Below are positions 49,501 through 61,180 of a stretch of 64,000 nucleotides of DNA, piece after piece. The translations under genes were made by a program, and so were the position numbers. The notes under the pieces were generated by a model. The model saw only the letters and a program-made list of their open reading frames with translations. It had not been told where the DNA came from and searched no databases. Source of the DNA: Acanthochromis polyacanthus (taxonomy: Eukaryota > Chordata > Actinopteri > Pomacentridae); contig NC_067121.1 of assembly GCF_021347895.1 (NCBI RefSeq), forward strand, positions 36,691,974-36,755,973. Direction: 5' to 3'. Position 1 is the stretch's first letter; the number at the start of each line of letters is the position of its first letter.

Positions 49501-51231
49501 ATTATGTGAATTATTTCATTCATAACTATATATTTATGACATTAAAAATATATATCACAGTGAAAATATGACAAGTCATGCATGTGGTAACAAGTAAATA
49601 CAAATTTCACCTTTCAACCTAAATAGAAAGTAAATTCAGAGGTTAATAATAGAATTCATTCCAAATCATAGTATCCTGGGGAATAAATGATTAACATCAT
49701 ATTTTAATATCTAGACTTCTGTAATAGATATAACTGTCAAATTTGGATATGCGACAAACAAAGGACTTTCAGTAACTTTGGTGAACCTGAAAGAACAAAA
49801 TACATATCTGAAATATTAATTTGGCAAGTGTTCTTTTGTTTCAGTTCAGTTGAAGAGAATGAGGCTGTTCCTCTGTACCAGTCTCCTCTGTGCTCCTCCA
49901 AGTTGTAAAGTTTTATGGCTGTTATCTGATCCTGTGGAATGTAGAGAGGTCTCCAGAGAGAATCTCCTAAAGCTGAAAAGGGATTTTAGCATGAAAGTTC
50001 ATTAACAAGACATCCATAGCATATAACTGAGAATCCTTGTCCATCAGAAAGGTTCTTCCAGGTGTAGAAATGATTACAGGAGCTCCATCCTCAAGTGAAA
50101 GATCTGAATGTCCTTTTCCTGTGAATAAAACACATAGAAATACACTGTCCCAATCCTCCTGTAGAGAAAAGAGTTCTGGCTCATCTGAGTTTCATCTCTG
50201 GAATTCCAGAAGCCTTTGGAAAATTCTTACAATCATGAGTTTCTAACATTTTGTGTATAAAATCTTCAACTATTAAGCTATTAATTAAATGACTAAAATA
50301 GTTAAATACATGTATAAATGATTAATTTGCTGCAGCACTAATCTACCTGAAAACAATTTAAAGCTCTGCTCTGTATATGTGTGGGTGTCACCGACAAAAA
50401 AAGGTTTTAGGTAAAGTTTTCTTTAACTGATTCAGAACCCCAAACTGCAGCAAATCTCAGAATATATTTTGTGTTGTTTGGCACTTTATGCCAAACCAGA
50501 AAATGAGTGAACAAATCACTTTAACCTTAACCAGAGAACAGTGAAGAGTCTCATCTGGCTGAATGGGTTTGTGGAAGAACACTGCGCTGTGGGGAATAAT
50601 CACACTTTTTTCGGTCAATTTTCATCTGTTCAAAATGACAAAAACGATCTGTGAAGCATTTCGTATTCAGGCAGACGTCTGTCCTGCCTAATTTACACTT
50701 CCGCTTCTCTGGACTTAAGATAGATTGGCTACTGATGAGGTACTGTGTTGGGTGGAGTGTGTGTGTGCGCATGTGGGGGTGGCTGGTTGCGGGTTTCAGG
50801 GGCTTAGACTGTGGGCTTGTGGTCCACAGCGTCCAGAGCCTCAGAGAGCTTAGCGTGGACAGAGCAGCAGGGCAGAAACGGGCCTGTGGCTCTGTGATGG
50901 AAACAGTCAGGAGGCAACAGCCGGCGCAGCAGGAAACACTTGTTGGGCACAGTGTGTATGTGTAAGTGTGTGTGTATTTGTGTGTACTGACTGACCAAGG
51001 CGACTCTCACAAATCAACACAACACAAATGTGGGTCACACACTGCCCTGCCATACACGAAGACAGAGGGATTTTTCAGTCTGTTTGGTATGCTAACCTCT
51101 CTGTTTTATAAAGGGATGAAACAAAAGAAGCACCAACTGCTGCGTACATTACCACCGGTCTTAAACACCAACTGGGTTCACAGAGGACAGACGGAGAGAG
51201 GAGGGAGTAGAGAGGGAAAAGAAACAGTAGA

Positions 51232-51233
<2 letters not shown>

Positions 51234-51302
<69 letters not shown>
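51234..51302. repeat. (AC)n microsatellite with a TA extension
   Basis: About 34 AC units, the longest array in the window, followed by a short TATATA stretch up to 51309. It creates artefactual His-Thr and Cys-Val repeat ORFs in overlapping frames. Confidence 0.97.
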
Positions 51303-51309
<7 letters not shown>

Positions 51310-51351
51310 GTACTTGTACGGCAAAAACAGAATGTATTTGCAAGTATGTTC

Positions 51352-51812
51352 ATGAACCGATCAACCACAACATTAAAACTACTTACAGGTGAAGGGAATA
51401 ACACATGAAGCATTTTTTGGGAAACTTGGCTTTCATATGATGTTAACATATGACCACCCACTTAGACATTGCTGACTTGGCAACAGTATTCCGTAACAAA
51501 AGCAGCCTTCTCCACCAGGATAATGTGTCCCACCTCAACACTAAAACTGCTCTGAAATGGCTTAAAGAAGACAAAAAAAGACACCAAGACCTCCAAATTC
51601 CCCAGATCCCAATCAGAGTAATCACCTGCAGGATGCACCTGAAGAAACCCTGCAACCCACCGGACCCACTGAAAACATTCCACTGCAATATGCCATAGGA
51701 CAGCCCTAAGGGTCCCATTTCCATGCCCCAATAGTCAGAATTGTTTTGGTAGCACAAGGGGGACCTACACAGTACACAGGCTGGTGTTATTGTTGTGGCT
51801 CAGCAGTGTGTA
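51352..51812 (+). pseudogene. Tc1-like transposon, deleted, both inverted ends present (copy B)
   Basis: The left terminus (GATCAACCACAACATTAAAA, 51359-51378) and right terminus (GGTGTTATTGTTGTGGCTCA, 51783-51802) are inverted relatives. The interior covers only the transposase C-terminal half. In the frame 51450-51698, a QDN motif (one catalytic Asp) follows LLH, but the SPDLNPIE-type motif that should carry the third acidic residue is replaced by a degraded IPQIP segment. A GGCACGAGGGGGACCTACAC-like stretch near 51750-51770 marks the usual 3' end of the gene. The N-terminal half is deleted. Non-functional. It lies directly beside the CA microsatellite. Confidence 0.75.
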
Positions 51813-52223
51813 TTTAAGTACAAGTCTAAGGTGAAATTTAAACCCTATCTCTGAGAAATCAACTTCATATAGTTCTACATTGTTTCCCAGAGGTGACAGT
51901 ATAATTACTGCTTAAATAACTATGATAGAAGAATATGTAGTATATTCTGCATATATGAGGACTGCAGCTGACAACTGTTTTCTTAATCAATTCCTTTTTG
52001 GTCCAAAGAATATCAGAAAATGGTGAAAAATGTTCATTCAAGTGATGTCCTCAAATATCTTATTTTAATATTCAATTTACTGTCACTGAGTAGTAAAGGA
52101 ATCAGAAATCATGTCTGAATTTTGAAAGCTGGAATCTGAGAATTTATATTTTTGTGTCTCAGAGTAATTACTTAAAGTTTGTGATTACTCAATAGCTAAT
52201 TGGTTAATCGATTTAGCACAGCA

Positions 52224-52229
<6 letters not shown>

Positions 52230-52280
<51 letters not shown>
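52230..52280. repeat. (AT)n microsatellite
   Basis: About 25 uninterrupted AT units, with the potential to extrude as a cruciform. Confidence 0.96.
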
Positions 52281-52283
<3 letters not shown>

Positions 52284-52884
52284 TATTTTAGAAAACTGAA
52301 TTCTTAAACTTATGATATATTCTCCAAAAATGCTTCAGTTATTTAGCTGAGTAAAAATGTAAATGCAGGACTTCAACATAATGGAGTGTTTGTTGCCATA
52401 TTCTGATTTTAGCTCTTTATGATGGGCATACATCTTTTACCTCTGTTCATGCTGCAGTTGAAGAAAGTGTGAAGTGCACATTTATCACAGCCACTCAGAG
52501 AAAATGTGCGAAGCACTCCAAGGTGTGTTGATATGTTCTGATAATCTGCTGTCTTTCACCTGTTTATTCCCCAAACAGCAGGGAGCCTCATCATGCATTA
52601 TGGCTTATAAAGTACAAACAAATAGGTTCTGCTTTAGCACTGCAGCTTGTGAGCGTACAATTATTTAAGTTCTTACACTCTTGGTTGCCTTTGATTGCAA
52701 CACACACTTCTTTTGTAGAGAGACAAAAAGAGAGGTTTGATAGTTTCTTTTCATTTCAAATTCTGAGAACTAAATTAAGATTGTGAGTAGTAGCCTGATT
52801 AGTTCCCCATTGGATTCCTTTGTGGGTGACAGCAGGAATCCAATGCAGCACGACTGAAATTGTACCTCAGAGTATGTAAGTAAG

Positions 52885-53381
52885 TACACACAGATGAGCC
52901 ACAACATTAAAACCACCTTCCTTATATTGTGTTGATCCCATTTGTGCCACCAAAACAGACCTCTGACGGCGTCCTGTGGTTTCTGACACCAAGACATTGG
53001 CCACAGATCCTTTGGTTCCTGTTGCTTGTGGAATAGGGCCTATGTGGACTGGACTTGTTGAGACACATCCCATTAATGCTTGCTAAGATTGTGATCTGGA
53101 CAGTTTTGTGGCCTTTTGTCATGTTCCATGAGCTGTTCCTTAGCAGTTTTCACGGTGCAAGGTCCATTGTCTCGCAGAGGGAAATCATTGATGTTGGGTG
53201 AACACTGTTGCCATGAGCGTCTGTGCTTGGTCTGCAGCAATGTTTAGCTGGGAGTTATATGCACAAGTAACATCCAGATGACTGTCAACACCCAAGGTTT
53301 TCCAGCAGAGCATGCCATTGTCATGAAGTGATCAGTATATTTTACCTGTCAACGGTTTTTATGTTTTGGCTGATTGGTGTA
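52885..53381 (-). pseudogene. Tc1-like transposon, deleted, reverse orientation (copy C)
   Basis: The ends are TACACACAGATGAGCCACAA (52885-52904) and GTTTTGGCTGATTGGTGTA (53363-53381), related inverted repeats. Read on the minus strand, the interior follows the C-terminal half of a Tc1-like transposase gene from about 52935 (CCAAAACAGACC, CCTGTGGTTTCTGACACCAA, ATCCTTTGGTTCCTGT) to about 53315 (CCCAAGGTTTTCCAGCAGA), then jumps to the opposite terminus. The N-terminal half is missing. Frameshifts and stops break the frame. Same family as copies A, B and D. Confidence 0.78.
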
Positions 53382-54667
53382 TGTTGGCAAAAAGAAACAC
53401 CAAGGTACTACGACTACTATCATTATTTCCTGTGTGTCTGTGTAAAAAAAGTCTTTTTCTTTTTTATTATCTGCTTTATATGTCAAATAATGTCTTTTTT
53501 CCAATTTTTGTCTGGGTTTTAGCCACTGAATGACTCAAAAAAAACATCCACTCAGACATTCCCTTTGTGCTGCTTTCATTTCGTACAGCAAAAGATGACA
53601 AAAACATCTGCAATCAACATCCCTCAATGTCTGCAGGAGGCATTTGAATGCACTGCAGTACTGAACCCAAAATTAGGACGGCATCAGGGACTATGTAATG
53701 AATTAACCTATTGTCCTCAGGGTCGAAAGTCATGATGAGTGATGTATTACCTTTTTTAAAAACGACGCTGACAGCGACTGTGAAATAAAGTGTCTGTAAA
53801 GCAGCAGGTGAATAAGAAAGAAGCCTTGTCCTTAAAAAAAAATTGAATAAATCCAAATAGATGCGAAGCTCTCGGCAAACGAGATTTCACATTAACCTTT
53901 AATATGAGCTATTTGCCATCAAAAAGAGCTTTGGCTGTTAAAAATGCAATGCAAAACTAAATCTGTCAAAACAAAATGTTTTTGAAAGACAGACTGAGAG
54001 CGGGAGAGGAGAAGGAGAGATGAGTGTGTGGGTGTTTGCATGTTTGAATCTTTGAGCCTTTTCCATTTGGCCTCCATCCAGTTTAAAATCATGAAATAAC
54101 TGGCAGGAGAAGAAGTCTTCACTGAAACGCCTTGAGTTCATCACTTCTGAAAGTTCACAAAGAACTGCAAATTTAAAGGGATCTTCCACTGAAAATCTGT
54201 TAAATATGAAAAAAAAAAACACCCTCTGTAGGCTGGAGAGGTGGCTCCGAAAAGTTTGCAGTTTGCATAATCTTTGCACAAGTCTGGATTTGAAACAGAG
54301 GTGGCAATAACAGAGACCTAAAGTCATGGCTGAAACCTGCATCAAAACTGCTCATATCACTTAGTAGCAATGTCCACTTCTTTCCCTTTGGCTTTTTCTT
54401 TAAATCTCTTCTAAACATCTTCAGCATTTTATCATAAGCTTTACTTATTACTAGTGCTTTTTACTTCCAGCTCCATGAATGGGGTCAGCAATGAACCACT
54501 AATCTATTGATGGTGATTTAGGTTTGTGGTTGGTTTCTGTTTTGGCTTTTCTTATTTCTTTTATATAATTTCAGAATAAAATGTATTCATAAAATAGTTT
54601 GTTCTTGGACATGTGAGGCAAATGCCATTTTTATTCCTGTTCACCGCAGTGTAGTGTTATTTCATTA

Positions 54668-55199
54668 CAGGGGGTTCTCAGCTTACATTGTAGTTCCGTT
54701 CCTACAGCGTGACATAAGTCGATTTTCGCCGTAAGTAGAAACTCTGGTGAAAATGTAAACCAAGCTAATGCGTGCATCACAATGTCAATCAGTTTAAATA
54801 TTTGTGTTTGTACAACTACATTAACGACAAACGGTCATTAGCTCACACTAAAACACAACTAGGTGGGAAAATATCAGCAAAAATGTAAACTGTAAGTCTG
54901 ACTTATGCTTGGGAGCCAGAATGAAGTTAGCATAGCGTAGTTAGCATACCCCAATGTGGCCTCAAATGTTAACAAAGCTGTCTTATAGCACCGCATGACT
55001 ACTGTACATACATTGTTCATCCACTCCGCTAGTTGCGTGACTACATATAGATACGCTCCGCTCTCCAACTAGCTCCACTGAACCAGTTCCAGCATAACGA
55101 CGAAACGCTGTACGTTAAACCGAGGACCGGCCTGTAATCAGTTCCGACGTAACGGTGAAATGACTTAAGTCGAGGCCGTTGTAAACTGAGGACCTCCTG
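54668..55199. mobile_element. Non-autonomous mariner/Tigger-like MITE, complete
   Basis: The ends CAGGGGGTTCTCAGCTTAC (54668-54686) and GTAAACTGAGGACCTCCTG (55181-55199) are inverted with a few mismatches. Both sides are flanked by the dinucleotide TA (54666-54667 and 55200-55201), the target duplication of Tc1/mariner elements. Subterminal motifs repeat the pattern of an AGTTCCGNNNTAACG-like unit and CGACTTAAGTC-type sequence. The 532-bp body has no transposase frame. The CCTCGACTTA-type terminus recalls TcMar-Tigger elements; the subfamily is inferred. Confidence 0.8.
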
Positions 55200-55354
55200 T
55201 AGTTTTGTTATACTCAAAAAGTAGCAATTACATTGTATTAGAAGTCACAGTTAGGCTTACTGTACATATGCTTGATATTTACGTGTATATCTACAATGCA
55301 TTTAAACATTTAATGTTTCTACACTGATGGTAAGTTGTGGTATTGGTTTTTGAG

Positions 55355-55540
55355 ATTTTTTTTGGCCTTTTTAGACAGGTTAGTGAAGAGAGGCAAACAG
55401 GAAAGTAGGGAGAAGAATGGGGGAAGACCTGCAGCAAAGGGCCGTAAGCTGGAATCGAACCCAGGCCACTGCGTCGAGGACTATTGCCCCTGTTTATGGG
55501 TCTGTCACTCATCCAGTTGAGCTACCTGGGGTCCTCGAGG
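55355..55540 (-). mobile_element. tRNA-derived SINE, reverse orientation
   Basis: On the minus strand the head has an A box (GGTAGCTCAACTGG, complement of 55512-55525) and a B box (TGGGTTCGATTCC, complement of 55451-55463). A pyrimidine-rich body follows (CTTTGCTGCAGGTCTTCCCC, then TTTCCTGTTTGCCTCTCTTC) and ends in AAAAAGGCCAAAAAAA. This is the layout of a well-known percomorph tRNA-derived SINE. The intact B box suggests moderate age. A chance ORF crosses it. Confidence 0.85.
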
Positions 55541-57018
55541 TATGGTACTGTTAAATATCCTGCACACCATGGATGTTGCATGTACCAATTAGAATGCTAC
55601 AGACATATTTTATCCCTGCACTAACAAAAGCAATAAAGCAAATAGAACAGTGAGGTCTGAACATGCCCACACAGTCCTAAGGGTTTTTAACAACCACTAC
55701 TTAATAAAAATCACTTGGGTTTAACCATGTTTCTGCAGGGCATTATAGCTAAGCATAACTTTTGTTTCAAATGTAAGTTTTTCGATAATTTACGTACTTT
55801 CCTAACAGGTAAACCAAATGTTTATATTGACGATAATAAGTTGTCGGGTCTCTCCGCAGATGTTCTGTGGACTTTAAATCTGGGTTTTCACTGAGTTACA
55901 GTCAGAGATTTGTCCTGAAGTCATTCCAGAACTGTCTTGGCTTTATTGTTTTGGTCATTTTGGTGTTGAAAGGTGAACCGCTGCTCCACTCTCCAGCGGC
56001 TGCAGTCTGCAGTAAGTTTCCTTCAACGACCTCTCTGTATTTGGCTGCTTTCATGCTTCCCTCAGTTCTGACCGGCCTCGCTGTGATAAAGTGATGAGCA
56101 GAGCCTGGTGTTTGCCAGACATAGCACTTGGAGTTCTGCCCAAACAGTTTAGGTTTTTTTTTTTCTTGGCGGATCAGAGAATCTTTTTTCTTGTGCTCTC
56201 AGAGTCCCTTAAATCCCATCTGGCAAAAAGTGTTGTCTGTGTCTTGTACTCGAGTGACAGCCTACTAGTCACTGTCACAAAGGTTTGATTGATTGAGCGC
56301 TGCTGAGATGGTCGTCCTTCCTGCAGGTTCTCCATCTCTGCAGAGAACTTCTTCTCCTTGACACAGTTTGGCTGGATGGCTTTGTGATTCCAAACTTTTT
56401 TGAAAGTTGGTTGGTCTCTAACTTTGTCTGTTGGCTGCTTGATGCTGGCTTGGAAGCATATAATGTGTTCATTACTGTAAACAGATGTCTGCTGGTAAAA
56501 ATGGTTTCAATTTTCAGGGTGTAAAACGTAAGTAATTAGCAACAAGGCTAAAATTTGATAGCGTGTCAAGTTTGTAAATGAAAAGGAGAATAACTTCGCT
56601 GTGTCGTTTTTCCTGCTTGATTTTAACAATAGCGTGCGATTTGCATTTATATTATGAATGTATGATTCCCCAAACAGCAAACAGCAGCTGAATTTAAATA
56701 CACAGTAATTGTCCTTAAATGCATTCTTTGTTTCACCTCAACTGATTTTTTTTCTTTTTTCCCCCCCACAGTTCTGTGGTTTGTGAGCCAAAACAGGAAA
56801 AAAAGGAAACAGACTGACATTCCTATTATGCAAACACAGAATGTGCACACATTAAAATGGATACTAACTAAACAGAAGGTTCACAAATTATATGAGTGAC
56901 TCAGAGCGAGAGAGTTGTGGAAAGTACATTCGCTAGTTCTGATGTATAGATTCACAGTTGGACCCAGAGCCAGGCTTGCTTTACTGAGTCCCTTTGAGAG
57001 CAATCAGACACTCTCTCT

Positions 57019-57049
57019 CTCACACACACAGCAGCAGTGTGTGTGTGAG
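57019..57049. repeat. CA/TG palindrome within a CT/CA/TG microsatellite cluster
   Basis: CTCACACACACA (57019-57030), a 7-base loop GCAGCAG, then TGTGTGTGTGAG (57038-57049) form a perfect 12-bp hairpin. It is part of a compound simple-sequence cluster, 57009-57060. Confidence 0.85.
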
Positions 57050-60000
57050 TGTGTGTGTGACAGAGATGGCAAGATGTGTGGAGAAACAGAACTTGGAGCT
57101 ACACCGAGACAATAAAACATCAAAAAGAAGTTTCTGTCAAAGAAGATTACGTTAGATACAACACTGATGGAATGGAAATCTGGGCAATATTTTCCTCGTT
57201 TTTCATCATCAAAAGATTAGGTTTTCTGCAAGGAACAGCCCTGTGCACTCAAACACATGCGAAGATAAGCACAGCCGCACATGATCCAGTTCTCTCCATG
57301 TGCCTCCTGCTACAGAGTCTGCAAGCTTATTAAATAATATATGCACACATAAAACATTAACGTAAAGAATGTCCGAGCTTGTATCTCCTCTCCTGCATCT
57401 TAATATTTGTGTTATCGTTATGAGGACGACACTTTGCAATACTTTGACCTCTAAGTTTATCCCACCTCTTTACACTAAGATTTGTTACTGTGTGGGACAG
57501 ACATACTGTATCTATTATCACAATATTAGCCATTTCCGGCATCACTGGTCCTGTTTGGTGGATGTTGTTGTTGCAAATTTGCATTGCTGTAACACAGAGG
57601 TTAAAGATTAAACAGAAAAGCTACATTTAACAACCAAGATTCCATTTGATTTAAGTTCACTTTAATTTTTAGTTTCCTTGAGGAATTCCTCTGCTTCCTG
57701 AAAAGCCAGATATTTGGATGACGTAGCTAAGATGAGATGCTGAATTTTATTTTATTTGCTTCTCTGACTCAGTTGCTGAATAAATGTAGAAGGAGCATGG
57801 AAACCCAGGTAAATGCTCACCATGCACCTTTACTTTGTGCGTGACTCCACTCAAGGGAGACAAATTATGGTGTAATTAAAAAATTGCTTGAGTTCTTATG
57901 AAAATATTTGACAGTTGACACATTACCAAAACCAGAAATACTACGTATAGCAGGTTAGAAATGCTGCTGACAATAAAAAAAAAATCTATCTTATATTCAG
58001 TATCAAACTGCCCTTTGAAACAAATGTAATGGATCCTGATTAAATGTGTTTAAGTATTGTGTTTCTGGTGAAAACTGCATATTGGCTGATATGTTACCAT
58101 TGCATTTTTTAAACTATTTGTATTGGAATGGATATTTTTTCTTTCCTCAATCAGAAACATAAGAGAAACCTTTTATTTCATGCATGAGAATCCTTGCAAA
58201 AACCGTGGATCAGTGCCTCTCAACAACTGAATCCATCAGGAGGCATTTTTGTAAAGAGATTTACATACTAAAACAATGGAAAGCAGTCTTGCCTTAGTGG
58301 ATGTAGCATTTAAGAATGCAGCATCAGCAGCTTCAAACAGAGAGAGCTGCTCTTTTAAGACACTATTTTCTGCTGTGATGGATTGAGATTAAAAGGCTCT
58401 GATCAGTCAAGTGATCAGCGTGAGGAACACTTGGCTTTCACATCTGGTTTGGACTTGAGCTTGATCGAGAACACCAAAGTTCATCACCGACTTTCACACT
58501 TATTAGGGTCCTTTTAAATTTGGTATAATTGATCTGCACCATGTCCAAGACCAACTGCTACACTTTTCCAAACTTACCCATTGGCCAGTAATCATATCAA
58601 TTTTCCATATGCAAGTGTGCTTACGTTATTTTCTCCACAACACTAGTATGCACAGTAGAAATGTACACCAAATCCAACTGGTACTGCTCCTACAGCTGTA
58701 TTTACAGTGGAGTATTTCTTGACGTTAATGCTGCTTTTGCTATTTTTCTGTATAGATAAAGAGAGAAATGGCACACTTGTGAATTTTAACAAAGTTTGTC
58801 AAATTGACAGGATTTGGATGCCCCCTAAATATCCATTTACGCTCTTACAAAGGCCATGTTTGGAAAAAAAAAGACTGTTGGGTAATGTTGATGTGAGATC
58901 CTCATCGGTGGCACTCAGCCTTATTTTGGTACAAACTCCACACCTGATCTGAGTCCACCTCTTTTAACATTGACAAACTGTGCACAGAAAGGATACAAAA
59001 GTACTGAATCTTGGGCTCCAACTTACCTGAGCAACCCTTGATCAAATATACCAAACTCTTTAGTCACTCAGCTTCAGCACGGGATAAAAGACCGTGAAAC
59101 TGCTCCAGCTTAGAGAAGCAGGTGACGGTAAAAATGTAGGCAGCAGTGAAGCAGCAGGCAGCACAGTATAGCTACAGCTAACTGGCTTCATAAAGAGCCC
59201 GCTGATTAGTGAATGGCACCATGCAGTGGGCGTAATGGTTTGGGAAGGTAGGTTGAACCAGAGGGGAGTTCCCTTATGAATTTTAAATTGAGAGAAGTGA
59301 AAAAATATATAGATGGATGGAAGCCAGGAGGCAGTGCTGAGGTGGAGTAATGAGTCTTCCTCTTGCTGTGATCCGTCTATCTGATTTATAAATTTCAAAC
59401 TCTGGCCGGTAGACATAAAATAATTCAAAATTTGAACCTGAAAAATCACTGGCATACAGTGTAGCTTCAGTAGATGTCACTACTAGCATTGTCTTGTAAT
59501 AGAAATGTCTGTTCTGAAGGGTAAAAGATGAATACGATTCAAGATTTCTGAGCATTAAAAGTGTTGGAATGCTTCACATAAGATCCTTTTTAATCAAGTG
59601 ACACCTTCTTATACAGCTTTGGAATTGGGGAGGTCTTACATAATACAATAACCGTCTGACATTCGCAATCACTGTAGACGGAGACTGTTCAGATGCTGAT
59701 GCAAACAGGCAGTCCAAAATTCTGTGCTGTGATTTCCACCATTCGTTATGCTGAAACTACAAAGACATGCAAAAGACACAGCTCTTGGAAAGAGATCAGG
59801 GAGGCAGTGTGATGCAGCCAGGTGCAACACACTAGGTTTGTTTTTTTGTGCCTCAGGTTGGCCATTTTTAACATGTACAGACATTTTACACATGGTTGGA
59901 TAATGTCATATGATAGAAATAGATACCAATGTAAAATGGGAGCTGGTTTCTGATCGGTCAGAACCCTCATATGAGTAAAATCCTGCAACAGTCGATAGTA

Positions 60001-60890
60001 TCACTCATTTATTATTTACTTCTTTTTGCAGTAGCAGTTCTGCTCCTATTTCTGCCTGATTGCTGCCTGACGTTTGAACCAGTGAATCTATTTATCTCTG
60101 CCAAAATATAGGACATAAATACTCTTGGGTGCCAAACATATTCAGTTGTTCGGTATTTTCGGTCTGCTGAATATTTTTGAATGTTCCTTACTGTCACCTG
60201 ATTACATTGTGGGTGTTTTTACTTTCTGTCAACCGCTGTTACAGTCATTGAAATGCTCAGTGCCATAAGCAGAAGAAAAAAAATACAGCTACATAGATTG
60301 TGTGTAACTGGCAGCACTATTAGCTAATGGGACCAAATGTCAAATATCCGATTGTTTCTTTTTGAAGTTACATTCAGATATGACGAATTTGAAACATAAT
60401 ATACATTTCGAAAGAAGCTTAATGCCAGATGGAATCAAATTTTATCAAATTGGAGATGAAATAATAATTACATTTCTGGTATTTTGTAAAAATGTTCAAA
60501 CTAAATGTGTCAACAATACATTTCATATGCTTTCCACCTTTCTTCAATACAGTGTCAGCTTCTAGTGACAACCACATTATCAAACTTTATTGATTATTTT
60601 TTTTGTTTATGTTTAGTCATTTACAGCACTTGGCTCAGCTTAGCAAAAGACCATAGCCGGGTTCGATAGAGAAAACCTAACTAACCCATACTTGAATCCT
60701 GTGCTATTGGTGTAACTAACCACAGATAAGACTCAAGATGCACACTCCCAATTCTAGAGACCTGTGCCACCACTGTGCTACTCAGATGTCATGATATATT
60801 CACTCCATATATATATTCACTGTAATTACTTTGGCCACAACATAACTAGGAAAACAATTTAGTGCAACACACTTCCTGGAAGAAAAGGCA

Positions 60891-61180
60891 GATGCTTTGA
60901 TTAGCCACAAAGTAAAACCACTTACCCAATATTGTGTAGGTCTTTGTCATGTTACCAAAACAGCTCAAACCCATTGGGGTATCTGGCAATCAGATGTTGG
61001 AAATGGATCCTTTAGGTCCTGTAGGTTGCTTGTTGGGCCTTCACTGGACTGGGCTTCTTGTACATATATATCATATATATAGATTAGAGTACCATCTACA
61101 TTTAAACCGGGACCCAAGGTTTCACAGAACAATACATTGTAAAAGTGCTATTCACTTCAAAGTTGTGATCAAATGAAATG
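60891..61180 (-). pseudogene. Tc1-like transposon remnant, heavily deleted (copy D)
   Basis: It begins with GATTAGCCACAAAGTAAAAC (60899-60918), a degraded terminus like those of copies B and C. It continues with minus-strand transposase pieces (CCAAAACAGCTC, ATCTGGCAATCAGATGTTGG, ATCCTTTAGGTCCTGTAGG), then after a TATA-rich interruption (61060-61085) with ACATTTAAACCGGGACCCAA and GGTTTCACAGAACA. The far terminus is degraded (TTCACTTCAAAGTTGTGATC, about 61151-61170). Older or more eroded than copies B and C. Confidence 0.65.

Noticed and set aside
51075..51461. ORFs with long Cys-Val or His-Thr repeats
   Set aside because: Translations of the CA microsatellite, not proteins.
55451..55525. Possible minus-strand tRNA gene
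   Set aside because: Box spacing fits a SINE head and the flanking body is a known SINE layout; no acceptor stem.
60636..60790. Possible SINE or LTR fragment (GGGTTCGATAG and GTGCCACCACTGTGCTACTCAG)
   Set aside because: The motifs suggest a tRNA-like B box and a minus-strand A box, but their orientation and spacing do not agree; left unassigned.
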